From Dichomitus squalens LYAD-421 SS1 (lineage: Eukaryota; Basidiomycota; Agaricomycetes; Polyporales; Polyporaceae): a stretch of DNA of 64,000 nt. Positions 13,034-24,562 of the stretch are shown here, piece after piece. Below the pieces are notes generated by a model that worked only from the letters and a program-made list of their open reading frames with translations, searched no databases and was not told the origin of the DNA. The DNA lies in NCBI RefSeq assembly GCF_000275845.1, contig NW_006766885.1, forward strand, positions 1,440,604 to 1,504,603. The letters run 5' to 3'. Every line of letters starts with the position of its first letter. The stretch's first letter is position 1. The translations under genes were made by a program, and so were the position numbers.

Positions 13034-16000
13034 ATGATGCGGGTCCTGTGCGTAGCTGAGAAGCCATCTATCGCCAAGTCCATCACACAGATTTTGTCGG
13101 GAGGGCGATTTAACACGGTGAGCCCTACCAATCTCCGTATACGTGTTGAGACTTAACAGTCTGCTTAGCGCAATAGCCGGAATAAGTACATCAAGAACTA
13201 TGATTTTGACTACCCACAGACGAACGCACATTTCACCGTAACGTCTGTAACGGGTCATGTCATGGATTACGACTTCAATGTGATGTACTCCAAGTGGACT
13301 TCGTGCGACCCCTTCGCGTTGTTCGACGCGCCTATCGAGTGCAAAGTCAAGGATGACGCGAAGACCATTGCAGACAATCTCAAGACCGAAGCCGCTCGTG
13401 CGCAAATGCTGATGATATGGACGGACTGTGATCGAGAAGGGGAGAACATCGGGGCTGAGATTGCGCGGATATGCCAGAGGTCCAACCGAAACCTCACGGT
13501 GAGGCGTGCTCGCTTCAGTGCTATCATTGCACAGTACGTGTTCTTCCGTCCATCCATACTAGTCTACGTGTCGACTGTGCCCCAGGCAAATCCATAATGC
13601 TGCTCAACACCCAGTCAATCTTGACATGGCTCAAGCCAGTGCTGTAGAAGCTCGAATACTACTCGACCTCAGGATTGGTTCGGCGTTCACGCGCCTGCAG
13701 ACACTCAACCTACAGAGACGCTACGAAGCTCTCAAGAAAGAGCTAATATCTTATGGTGAGTACTCCTTGCCTATACGCTCAAAACCGCTTCTTAGCCCGC
13801 TCGTCCTGATAGGTCCTTGTCAGTTCCCTACGCTCGGCTTTGTTGTCGCGCGATACAACAAGGTCAAGAACTTTAAGCCTGAGCCATTCTGGTACATCTT
13901 CCTCTCCCTCACGCGGCCGTCGTCGGACGAGGAGCCCGTAGATACCGAGTTCACATGGAGGAGGGGACACCTATTCAGTCTTCCAGCCGCATGGGGGCTT
14001 TACGAAGCTGCGCTCGAACATCCCGTGGCAAGAGTAACTAAAGTTACGTCCAAGGAGACAAAGAAATGGTGAGGCCATCGTGACACGTCCTTGGGGCCTT
14101 GTTGATCTCCACATCAGGAAGCCCTACCCGCTTACTACTGTCGATCTGCAGAAGGCCGGCTCGCGATTGCTCAAATTGTCCCCTAAGAAGATACTCGACG
14201 TGAGTTGAACGCCTGGCGCTTGTTACAGCGAGACTGACGTACGTAGATCGCGGAGCACCTGTACCAGCAAGGGTTCTTGTCGTATCCTCGTACCGAGACA
14301 GACGTATACGACCCTCAATTCGACTTCATGTCGCTGATCCAGAAGCAAACGGCAGATCCCGCGTGGGGCGGCTTCGCCAGTGGGTATGTTAAGTGTCTGT
14401 GCCCAGTATAACGAGTACTAATCACGGACTCAAGCCTACGAGAAGGAGGTTTCACACCACCCCGCAGGGGTAAGAATGACGACCATGCCCACCCTCCCAT
14501 TCACCCGACAGCCCACGCCGGGAATCTCGTCGGCGACGAGAAGCGAGTCTACGAATACATTGCCCGTCGTTTCCTGGCGTCTTGCTCGAAAGATGCCCTG
14601 GGCTGGCAAACCACTGTCGATGTGAAGTACGGCGAAGAAGAGTTCTACGCTACTGGTGAGTTGACCATGTTACCATCATTGAGCTTTTGAGGACGAAGCC
14701 GTTCTGGCACCAAGGGTTGACGATTCGTGAGCGGAACTATTTGGAAGTCTTTCCGTACGACAAGTGGGCGGACAAGGAGCTACCGCAGTTCCAGGAAGGA
14801 GAGGCATTTGTTCCGACAGAATGCAGGCTCGACGAAGGGCAGACGTCGAAACCGAAGCTGCTGACCGAAGCCGACTTGGTCAGTCTTATGGACGAGCATG
14901 GCATAGGTATGCGGGCTGGTGCCACGTCGGAATACCGGAAATCGGCTCACAGGACTGTGGCAGGTACGGACGCGACAATTGCCCAGCATATACAGACCAT
15001 CGTCGATCGTGGTTACGTGCATGAGAAGATGCAGGGTGCCACAAAGTATCTTATTCCGTCGACGCTTGGAATTGGGCTGGTTGAGGGCTACGATGCGATC
15101 GGCTTTGAGCAAAGCCTGAGCAAGTCAGAGCTGAGACGCGAGGTGGGCAACCGATGAGAATGTCGCTTCCTCATTTAACTCACTTCAATTGCCCAGACCG
15201 AACGACAGATGGTGGATATATGTCAGGGCCTGAAGAGCAAGAACGAGGTCCTTGAAGAAAGCATTGAGCGCTATAAGGAAATGTTCATGAGAACGAAGAT
15301 CGAGTTTCAGAAGTTGCTGCAGGTCCGTCTCGTCATCTCCACGTCCGAGATTTTCTTCATTTTTGACATCATCTAGGCTGTGGGGAACCGTATCAACGGT
15401 CAAGGTCCCGTACCCGAAATCGACTTGGGTGAGGCTCACGACAGCGACGACGACGATAACGGTGGTGGCGGAGGCAGAGGTGGGGGCCGCGGTGGTCGAG
15501 GTGGGCGAGGCTCACGTGGCATAACAAGAGCAAGAGGGACGGCAAGAGGAGCAGCCTCTACAAGAGGATCAGCTGCTGCGCGTCCCAAGCGCAGTCGAGG
15601 ACGCGGAGCAGGTTTAGCCGCAGGTCGTCCTCCGCCGCCGCCTCCCCCACCGCCAGCTGCTCCACCTGCAGCTCTAAACGGAGACGACAGCGACGATTGT
15701 ACGTGGATTCATATACGTTGACGCATACATTGTGGTATTGAGGACGTTGATAGACTGGAGCGATGACCCCCCTCCGCCTCCTGCCCCGGCTCCCCGTGCT
15801 GCTGTGGCATCGCGTCCACCCTTATCCAGGAACGTGCCACCGTCCAATGCAGGCGGGGCAGAACCGCAATGCGACTGTGGCATTCCAGCAGCAGAGCGCA
15901 CAGTGACTAAGGAGAGCGCCAATAAGGGCCGCAGGTTCTGGACATGCGGGGACAATCAATCGTGTCAATTCTTTCAATGGTTCGACGGGCCATCGAACTC

Positions 16001-16912
16001 CAGCTCTACCTCTTCGACTTCGCGCAGCGTCCCGTCGAAACGGCCGTTCAGCTCCGTCTCCGCGGCAGCTGATGACGTTGGCGCGGATAGACGCTGCCAA
16101 TGCGACCTGACCGCGGTGCTCAAGGAGACGGCGACGGGGGCGAATAAGGGGAGAAAGTACTGGTCGTGCCCGAACCAGTCGCGGCAGGCGCAGTGTCGGT
16201 ACTTTGAGTGGGCGGCGGAAGACGGGGATGCCCTGGTTGCGCCTCCAAGTAGGAGTTACTCGACTTGGTCGGGAACGGGCAAGGGTCCAGGGAGCTATGG
16301 AGGTGGTGGTGGCGACGGTGGTGGCGGCGGTGGTGCGGGAGGAGGAAGCGGAGGGTGCTTCCAGTGTGGAGAGGAGGGCCATTGGGCGAGCGGTACTGTG
16401 TTCCTCCTCCGTTTGTCGTTGAATGTTCCTGATATTAGTGCTCTAGCGTGTCCAAACAGCGGGGCGAAGCGGCAGAAGAGTTCCGGCGACACGGGTGGCG
16501 GTGGTGGAGGCTCATCCGGTGCTTGCTTCAAATGTGGTCAAGAAGGGCACTATAGTAACGGTTGGTTCTGCAAGCTGCATCTTTTTTCATGACTGACATT
16601 CATCACAGCTTGCCCCAACGGAGGACGTCGCGACGCTGGCGGTGGCTCTGGGTCTGGAAACGCATGCTTCAAATGCGGGAAGCAGGGGCATTTTAGCAAT
16701 GGTGCGTTTGTTCCTCAAGCGCCACTCAGTATTGACTGACACTCTTACTAGCTTGTCCAGGCGGCGGCAAGAGCTCCAGCTCGTCCAGACGGAGTTCCTC
16801 TTCAAGAGGAGGGAAAAGGGGACGAGGGCGAGGGGGCAAGTCTGGGAGCAGCCGGGGAAGGAAGAAATCGACAGGTAGTTTTTCCGTTGCGGATGACTAC
16901 ACAGACTTCTGA
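13034..16912 (+). CDS. TOP3: DNA topoisomerase III with GRF and CCHC zinc-finger tail
   Basis: A type IA topoisomerase that relaxes negative supercoils and, with a RecQ helicase and Rmi1, dissolves recombination intermediates. The Toprim domain begins at once (RVLCVAEKPSIAKSI) and holds the acidic metal motif DCDREGENIGAE. Later come DIRIGSAFTR-like text (LDLRIGSAFTRLQT), GPCQFPTLGFVV and QQGFLSYPRTETD, whose Tyr near residue 332 is the catalytic nucleophile; LMDEHGIGTDATIAQHI follows. After the core, a Gly/Arg-rich and proline-rich linker leads to two GRF-type zinc fingers (CDCGIPA...RFWTCG and CQCDLTA...KYWSCP) and three CCHC knuckles (CFQCGEEGHW, CFKCGQEGHY, CFKCGKQGHF), then a basic Ser/Arg/Gly tail ending VADDYTDF. 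There are about 14 introns. The intron at 14907-14963 and that at 16393-16446 contain no stop and are multiples of three. Start could equally be the Met at 13037. Confidence 0.96.
16351..16757 (+). repeat. Tandem zinc-knuckle exon repeat in TOP3
   Basis: Three consecutive C-x2-C-x4-H-x4-C knuckles are each interrupted at the same place: the exon ends one base into the codon before the last Cys, and the following exon supplies that Cys. Introns lie at 16393-16446, 16561-16608 and 16702-16751. The two internal exons, 16447-16560 and 16609-16701, are 114 and 93 bases, both multiples of three and both phase 1 at each end. This looks like exon duplication. Confidence 0.85.
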
Positions 16913-17224
16913 GGAGTGTCTCATTGTATTGCATTGACAACATCACCGTACCGGTCATGGTGTACGATATCATTTATATATTACTCAATTTCCATCTCCA
17001 ATCTCCTCCCGGTCGAATTGATACTGTATTCTTGGCGCCCATATCTGGTGTCCGGGGGCCTGCCTACTCAAGGATCTGAACTTGGTGGCCGACATCGTTT
17101 ACCGCACGCGCCGCTCGGTGCCCACCGCCATTCTCCTCTCCTGTTCGACTATCCGTGTGCTTCCCTGGAGTGCTGCGCTGGAGCTCTCTGTTTTGCTTGA
17201 CTTCTGCTCTGCGCTGCTTTCCTG
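16913..17224. promoter_or_regulatory. Intergenic region between TOP3 and RSE1
   Basis: This 312-base spacer lies between two rightward genes. An AT-rich patch with TTTATATATT near 16972-16981 could be either a polyadenylation-efficiency element for TOP3 or part of the RSE1 promoter; I cannot decide between them. Confidence 0.4.
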
Positions 17225-20200
17225 ATGCACTTGTACAATCTTACACTCCAACCCCCGACCGCCATCACCCACGCGGTCGCGGGTAACTTCTCTGGCTCGA
17301 GGACGCAGGAAATTGTCGTGTCGCGCGGTACGCGTCTCGAGCTCCTCAGACCGGATGTGCAAAGCGGCAAAGTTGCCACTGTCATCGCGTCTGATGTGTT
17401 TGGCTCCATCCGTTCTCTCGCCGCCTTTCGTTTGACCGGTGGTACCAAGGGTGCGCCCTTGTACGTGTTCGTTTGTTTCCGCCGTATTCACTCCCTGCAT
17501 TTTTCTTAGATTATGTGATCGTAGGCTCTGACTCGGGACGGATCGTCATCCTCGACTATGATCCCAAGACGAGCAGCTTCGTCAAGGTCCACCAGGAGAC
17601 GTTCGGCAAGTCGGGCGCGCGGCGAATCGTTCCTGGCCAGTATCTGGCCACAGACCCAAAAGGTCGCAGCGTAATGATCGCGGCCATGGAGAAGGCGAAA
17701 CTAGTGTATATTCTCAACCGAGACGCTGCTGCAAACCTCACTATCTCGTCGCCCCTGGAAGCCCACAAAAACAACGCGATCATCCACCACATAGTCGGCC
17801 TGGATGTCGGCTTCGAAAACCCGACTTTTGCTGCTCTGGAGGTGGATTACTCGGAGTCGGACCAGGACCCGTCGGGGGAGGCATTCAACAATGCGGAGAA
17901 GGTGCGTCCTTCCACATACCTATGCAAACACGACGCGTCAATTAAGGGGTTCCTTCTGTCCAGATGCTCACGTATTACGAGCTTGACCTTGGTCTGAACC
18001 ACGTTGTGCGAAAATGGAGCGAACCTACCGACCCGCGAGCCAACCTGCTTGTGCAAGTACCTGGTGGGCAGCTTGCGACTTCTGATCGCTATGACGGCCC
18101 GTCTGGTGTGCTTGTATGCTGCGAAGACCACATCATTTACCGACACATGGATGCGCCACAACATCGTGTACCCATTCCGCGGAGGCGACATCCGCTCGAG
18201 GACCCGGAGCGCGGGCTCATCATCACCGCCGCTGTCATGCACAAAATGAAGGTGCGTCAGGCGTATGAAGATGCTTGTCGGCTAGCATTGACAGAGTCAT
18301 GGTAGGGCGCGTTTTTCTTCCTTTTGCAAAGCGAGGAGGGTGACCTGTACAAGGTCACCATCGAGCACGAGGAGCAGGATGTGAAGGCACTTAAGATCAA
18401 GTACTTTGACACTGTTCCCGTTGCGTCCGGTCTATGCATTCTGAAGTCTGGCTTTTTGTTCGTAGCGTCAGAATTTGGCAACCAGTGAGTATATGTAATC
18501 AGTCGTCCCAAGGCCTATCGGCTAACCTATGCGTATTTCCTAGCTACTTCTACCAATTTCAAAAGCTCGGCGACGATGACAACGAGCCAGAATTCAGTTC
18601 GGGAGACTACCCGTCGTACGGCATGGCGGATCCCACCGCGGCGCTGCCCCGCGCATACTTCCGCCCCCGCGCGCTTGACAACCTGACGCTGGTGGACGAG
18701 TTGGAATCTCTTTGCCCGATACTAGACTCGAAGGTCATGAACCTACTGCCGAACTCCGATACCCCTCAGATTTTCGCCGCATGTGGTCGCGGGGCGAGGA
18801 GTACGTTCCGGACGCTCCGTCATGGTCTCGAGGTGGAGGAAGTCGTTAGCTCTGACCTTCCTGGTATTCCGAATGCTGTGTGGACGACGAAGCTCAAGGA
18901 GGATGGTAAGCAGAAACTATCCGTCACTGGCGATGCCGACTGACCGTCCTTCTGCAGACCCCTACGACTCGTACATCATTCTCTCGTTCGTCAACGGAAC
19001 GCTCGTTCTCTGCATTGGGGAGACAATCGAGGAGGTCCAAGACACTGGTTTCCTTTCGTCCGCTCCCACTCTCGCTGTACAACAGATCGGTGCGGACGCG
19101 CTGCTCCAGGTCCATCCCCACGGTATTCGCCACGTGCTTTCGGACCGTCGCGTAAACGAATGGAGGGTACCCTCCGGCAAGACCATTGTATGTGCGACAA
19201 CGAACAAGCGTCAGGTGGTGGTCGCGCTCAGCTCCGCCGAGCTGGTATACTTTGAGTTGGACCTTGATGGGCAGTTGAACGAGTACCAGGACAGGAAGGC
19301 GATGGGTAGCACTGTCCTTGCTCTGAGTATCGCGGAGGTTCCCGAGGGCCGTCAGCGGACGCCGTACTTGGCAAGTCCTAAGCACATATGATACTGGGCC
19401 ATTGCTGATAGTCTGGCAGGCTGTGGGCTGTGAGGACCAAACCGTCCGTATCGTGTCTCTCGACCCTGAGAGCACACTAGAGACGATCAGCCTACAAGCC
19501 CTGACTGCACCGCCGTCCGCGATCTGCATCGCCGACATGCTGGATGCGGGCATCAACAAGACGCAGCCTACGACCTTCGTCAACATCGGTCTCCAGAACG
19601 GCGTCTTGCTCCGTACGGTGCTTGACCCCGTCAACGGGCAGCTGACTGACACCCGCACGCGCTTCCTCGGCACTCGTCCAATCCGCCTCCTGCGCGTGAA
19701 CATCCAACGGAACCCTGCGATCCTCGCGTTGTCTTCGCGCCCGTGGCTCAACTACACACATCAAAATTTCATGCACTTCACGCCGCTTATCTTCGAGAAC
19801 TTGGACTATGCTTGGAGTTTCTCGGCGGAGCTGTGCCAGGAGGGTCTGATCGGTATATCGGGGAGCTTACTTCGGTGAGTGTTGCGTTCAACCGTGCTCA
19901 TTTGTCTGTCTCTCGTTATGGGAGACCAAAGATGACACTTTGCATCTATTTGAATGTGCTACGCACGTCGTGCTGGCGCGCTTGTTGTAACTCCTCCTTA
20001 TAATCTTCCTCAAATTCCTTCGTAGTATCTCTGACCTTGTCATCTCGTCTTCAGGATATTCCAGATTCCGAAGCTGGGTACAAAGCTCAAGCAGGACTCA
20101 ATACCGTTGTCGTACACGCCCCGCAAATTGATCCCTCACCCTCACAATGGACTCCTATATCTCATCGAGGGTGATCACCGGGTGATGAGCGAGGAGGCTG

Positions 20201-21604
20201 CGGCGAAGCAGTTGCAGCAGTTGGTGAGCTTCGTTCAGGCGCGTCAGTGCCTCAATAGGAACTGATTTAGATGTATTACAGCGGGAAAGTGGTCGGGCAG
20301 TCGATGAGGAGATGGTGAACCTGCCTCCCGAGCAATTTGGACGACCGAAGGCGCCTGCGGGTACTTGGGCCTCGTGTATACGGATCATTAGTCCGTTGGA
20401 CGTAAGCCTACGGACAGATTATATCCGCACTTTTGTGCTGACACTATGATGCAGGCTCAAACGGTCAACGTCATCCACTTAGACAACAACGAAGCTGCGT
20501 TCTCGCTGGCAATTGTCCCGTTCGCTGCGAAGAACAACGAGCTTCATCTTGTCGTGGGCACCGCGCAGGATACTTTCCTCGCTCCGCGCTCATGTACGAG
20601 CGGCTTTTTGAGGACGTATCGCTTCACCGATGATGGTAGGAACTTGGAACTGCTGCACAAGGTTCGTTCCATCGCGCCTCCGTTCTCGGGTAAGCGCCTC
20701 ATTTGCACACAGACCGAGACGAACGATGTGCCATTGGCTATCATGGCGTTCCAGGGAAAGTTGGTCGCTGGCGTAGGAAAGGCCTTGCGATTGTATGATA
20801 TAGGCAAGAAAAAGCTACTCCGTAAAGTGGAGAACAAAGTATTTAAAAATCATCTGCTCAGACGGGTAGAATCGTCTGATCTTCTTTACTTCTTTACAGA
20901 CACTCGGCTCCACCATCGTCACACTGAATACGCAAGGGTCGAGGATCATCATCGGCGACATGCAAGAGTCAGTCTTCTATGCCGTGTATAAGCCTCCAGA
21001 AAATCGCCTGCTCGTTTTCGCCGACGATGTACAACCCCGCTGGGTCACTGCGACAACTATGCTGGACTACAACACCGTGGTCGCCAGCGATCGCTTCGGG
21101 AATGTTTTTGTCAACCGCCTAGACGCCAAGATCTCTGACCAGATCGACGACGACCCGACAGGTGCCGGTATCTTGCATGAGAAGGGTGTCCTGTTTGGTG
21201 CGCCTCACAAGACTGCCATGCTCGCGCACTTCCACATCGGCGATATCGTCACCTCCCTCAACAAGATTTCGCTCGTCGCCGGTGGCCGCGAGGTCATCCT
21301 TTACACCTGCCTGCACGGGACAATCGGCATTCTCGTGCCGTTCGTGTCGAAGGAAGACGTCGACCTACTCACGACTCTCGAGCAGCACATGCGGACGGAG
21401 CAGCTCAGTCTCGTCGGACGCGACCATCTCGCATGGCGGGGGTACTACGTGCCCGTCAAGGCCGTCGTCGACGGGGACCTATGCGAGTCGTTTGCGAAGT
21501 TGCCCGCCAACAAACAGAGCTCGATCGCCGGCGAGCTTGATCGGACGGTGGGTGAGGTGCTCAAGAAGCTCGAGCAGTTGCGTGTCACCGCGAGCGGATT
21601 CTGA
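17225..21604 (+). CDS. RSE1: RSE1 / SF3B3, U2 snRNP splicing factor
   Basis: The protein is the large WD-like beta-propeller subunit of the SF3b complex, which helps the U2 snRNP bind the branch point. From the ATG at 17225 ([14 protein letters not shown]) the spliced frame matches SF3B3 throughout: [78 protein letters not shown]-type text, [27 protein letters not shown] and, in the CPSF-A domain, RPVDTTVASD-type repeats such as [15 protein letters not shown]. It ends with [17 protein letters not shown]. The SF3B3-specific blocks distinguish it from the relatives DDB1 and CFT1. Roughly 12 introns occur; one of 51 bases (20662-20712) lacks a stop and is a multiple of three. Length of about 1,200 residues is normal. 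It converges on F-box gene A. Confidence 0.96.
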
Positions 21605-22017
21605 GCGGTAGTCGGTCGTGTCGTGTCGTGTATAATGTTGAGTTACATGTGTACATGTTGACATTCTTTGTCTCGCACTGGTGTCTGTGGACTGCAAACA
21701 TCACGACGAGAGGGATAGACCACGACGACATGGATGCCTCCTTGACCCCATGGGAGATAGAGAAGTTCGCTACACGCGGGGTAGAACGGGGAAGACCGGA
21801 ATAGAGCTCAATACGTTGAGGCCTGCCGTGTCACCTCACCATACTCCGGAAATGTGGGAGTCACTGTCGGGGAATTCCTCATGGTTCGTCTCAGGATATA
21901 TAAATGTTGTCATTAGTTTACAAGGCGCCCGTAAAACTTCTGTACAAGCAGAGAGATAAGAGTAAGTGCACGAAGAAACCTGGGTCGAACGGAACAAAGG
22001 AGCCAAGAACGCGTCAG
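21605..22017. other. Convergent 3' region, RSE1 to F-box gene A
   Basis: Both flanking genes end here. The only structure I see is a short tandem run of the five-base unit GTCGT (three copies, 21615-21629) just after the RSE1 stop codon. No reading frame is conserved. Confidence 0.45.
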
Positions 22018-24562
22018 TCAAACCGCCTGTACCTCCGTGCACAACCGCCGCGCCGATAGGTCAATCCAGACGGAAGGCGCGCCGCACGGCTTCGAGTCCT
22101 CATGTAGGTACATGTCCTCCCCGAGCTCAGGGCTGACTAAACCATGTCTGTAAATCGTACCGCGCGGTGATCGCACAGCAAACAGTCAGCATGCGAACAA
22201 ACAGCATTTGAACATGATACGATACTTGAAGACTCACACACAAAGGAAATGAAACATAAGGACGACGACAGACCCATGCGAGGGGCACCGCGTGCAGCCG
22301 AACACGTTGATAGGATTCTGCGAGAGCGTGTTGTTCTGTTGCACGAGCGTGCGTTCGAGCGCATGCGCTTGGACCGTTTGGACAGGCAGGAGGCGCTCCC
22401 AGAAGGATGCGGGGTCCGCGCCCTCTGTAGAGTGACTGATGATGGAGTGCCGGATCTAGCGTAAGAGGGCGAAGATCAGCGATGGGCATGCCACATCCAT
22501 ACGGGCGGAGAGGTGGTACGTACTGCAGTTTGCCAGTCGAATACCTGGCACTGCCCAGGGCTCTCCGACATGCAAAGCCAGCAGACGAGCGTAGCGCCGG
22601 CGTCTTCTACGTCCTTGTATGTTGCGGTGTCCGGAGCGAGCCCACACAGGGAGATTATGGAATGTGTGACAGCGACGTGGTCATCGAACACCGCAAGTTC
22701 CTCTCCCCGATAAGGCGCATCGTGGTCAGATTGCATCTGGTGCGACGCGAGAACCTCATAAACGGATTTCGGGTGTACTTCAGATCTATCGCGGAAGCAC
22801 CGATGAGAAAGGAGGTGCGGCCAGCGTAGTTGCCGTCGATGACAGCGCTTGCAGACAAAGGAGACGAGTGCGAGATCGAGAAGAGTGTCCAGCTCTAGGG
22901 AAGCAGAGGATTCGCCTAGACCCCTTAGCGCGAGCTCAACGAAGACGTTCCTATGATGCTCCGTCCATGAGATCATGAGACTGGGGAAATCGACGGGCAG
23001 AATTTGTAACTCTTGCACGACGTCGCTGGACATGTCCTGGAGGAGTGTCTGGATCGCTGGTAGGGTCGCAAGTTCACAGAACCCTGGCTCGCAGTCTGAT
23101 GAAGGAGTACGTGGAGTGTTGCTGTGATGATAATCGTCTAAGAGGTCTCTGAGCCGTCCGAGTCGAAGTCTGTAAGTCAACTCGGTGCGTGCTTTCAGAT
23201 ACCTATCGTGGATTGGCGTCATGTACTGCACGACAGACGTGCGGATGCTCTTCCATCCTGATTCACTGACTCAGCATCCAGAGCATGACTATACGTACGG
23301 CGCACACATACCTTTATCCGTAAGCTTGGACGCCCTGTTCACGGAACTCATCCTTTTGAGGCCCGTGAGCTCCATGTACTTCATGCAACTCAACACATCG
23401 CCAAAGCCTTCTTGATGCAATCTACACTTGACGCTGGTGGCGGTCGTCATACGTCATACGTAGCACCAGCTAGGGAGCCCACGCTCACTCACGCTTCGAA
23501 ACGCTCCCTCTTCAGCTCGCATACTTCCTTTGACCTCTTGCCCTTGCAAGAAACCTGCCAAAGCGAGAGGAGCTTGCAGTACTGGAAATGCGTTCAATAT
23601 ATGTTAGACATACAAAGCGGCAAATGGGCGGGACGCACTTTCTGACTCTCCGCGACGAATGCCGCCCTATCTGCCTTGAACCTGGCCCTTTCTGCATCAT
23701 CGCGGAGCGCGGCCCACTGCCGTCTCACAGCGCCGATCTCGGGAATATGATACTGCCGCCCGAAGGAACGGCCCGTACTGTACACAGCTATGCTAAGGGT
23801 TCATCGATATGTGAATACTGAGAACAGCGGCGTACTCGTATCTGGAATTCACATATAGGTCGGATGCGTATTGGAAGGCTTCCATTAGGAACGCCGACAC
23901 CTCGGTCTCATCGGCGAACCTAAAAACATAGCATGTAGGTGAGCGCCTGATGGCGAAGCGAAAGTCCTGTTAGACTTGCATAGCTTTCTGGCACGGATCG
24001 CAGTACCGGACAGAGAATGTCCAGTATACAGCCTGGACGTTGGGCTTGCAACAGTTCTGAAAAGTTTGTAATGATGAGATCGCGGAACAGTTCCCGGTAG
24101 ATGTTACTTACGTGACAATGTACAGAGAAGAGGAGGTTGGCGTAAGCAGGCTCACTCAAATATGAAGGAGGGTCCGGTAGATCCTCTATAAGTCTCCTTG
24201 CTTCTCGCCAGAACGGCGCTGACTGCCGACTCATTAGGAGAGCCCTGAACTCCCTCGTCGCCCGGGCTAGACTCAGCAGGTCTCTTGAGTGGAGGAATCC
24301 AAATATCTAGTAGGCATAGTGTAAGTTTCTATTATTCCATAGTACAATGAGGAAACAAGGATGCTTGATCACTTACTTCAAAGAGAACATCCAGTGGCAT
24401 CTCGGGCATATCCTTCAACCCACCTCTGCGACCACGGAGATGGCGACGAGAGCCAAGATACACCAGCGCACCCGAACCATGAATAGACTTGGCTTCGCAT
24501 GTTGTATGGCCTGTGTTGCGAGACTGGGCGACAGCCTGAGTGGATGACTCGTCTGCTTGCAT
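22018..24562 (-). CDS. F-box multi-zinc protein, family member A
   Basis: I do not recognise a named family; the protein is defined here by comparison with four paralogues in this window. Start is the ATG at 24562. The first exon carries a leader with RRHLRGRRGGLKD and opens the F-box (MPLDVLFE). After an intron comes HSRDLLSLARATREFRALLMS, then YLSEPAYANLLF and the cysteine ribbon C-x2-C-x16-C-x2-C (first pair split by an intron, second pair YCDPC). A helical part contains YHIPEIGAVRRQW and NRASKLTDKGWK. Near the end lie VCKRCHRRQLRWP...SHRC, the pair LVCWLC and a finger C-x2-C-x11-H-x4-H whose last His comes from the final exon. The tail has YLHEDSKPCGAP, shared with member E, and stops at 22018. 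About ten exons. Probably an SCF ubiquitin-ligase adaptor (inference from the F-box). Confidence 0.85.

Noticed and set aside
15822..16531. Minus-strand frames opposite the TOP3 tail
   Set aside because: They are produced by the Gly- and Pro-rich codon runs of the real gene and carry no domain.
17225..21604. Identification of the propeller protein as DDB1 or CFT1 instead of RSE1
   Set aside because: The blocks around the [11 protein letters not shown] and CPSF-A motifs and the overall length fit SF3B3 better than its two relatives.
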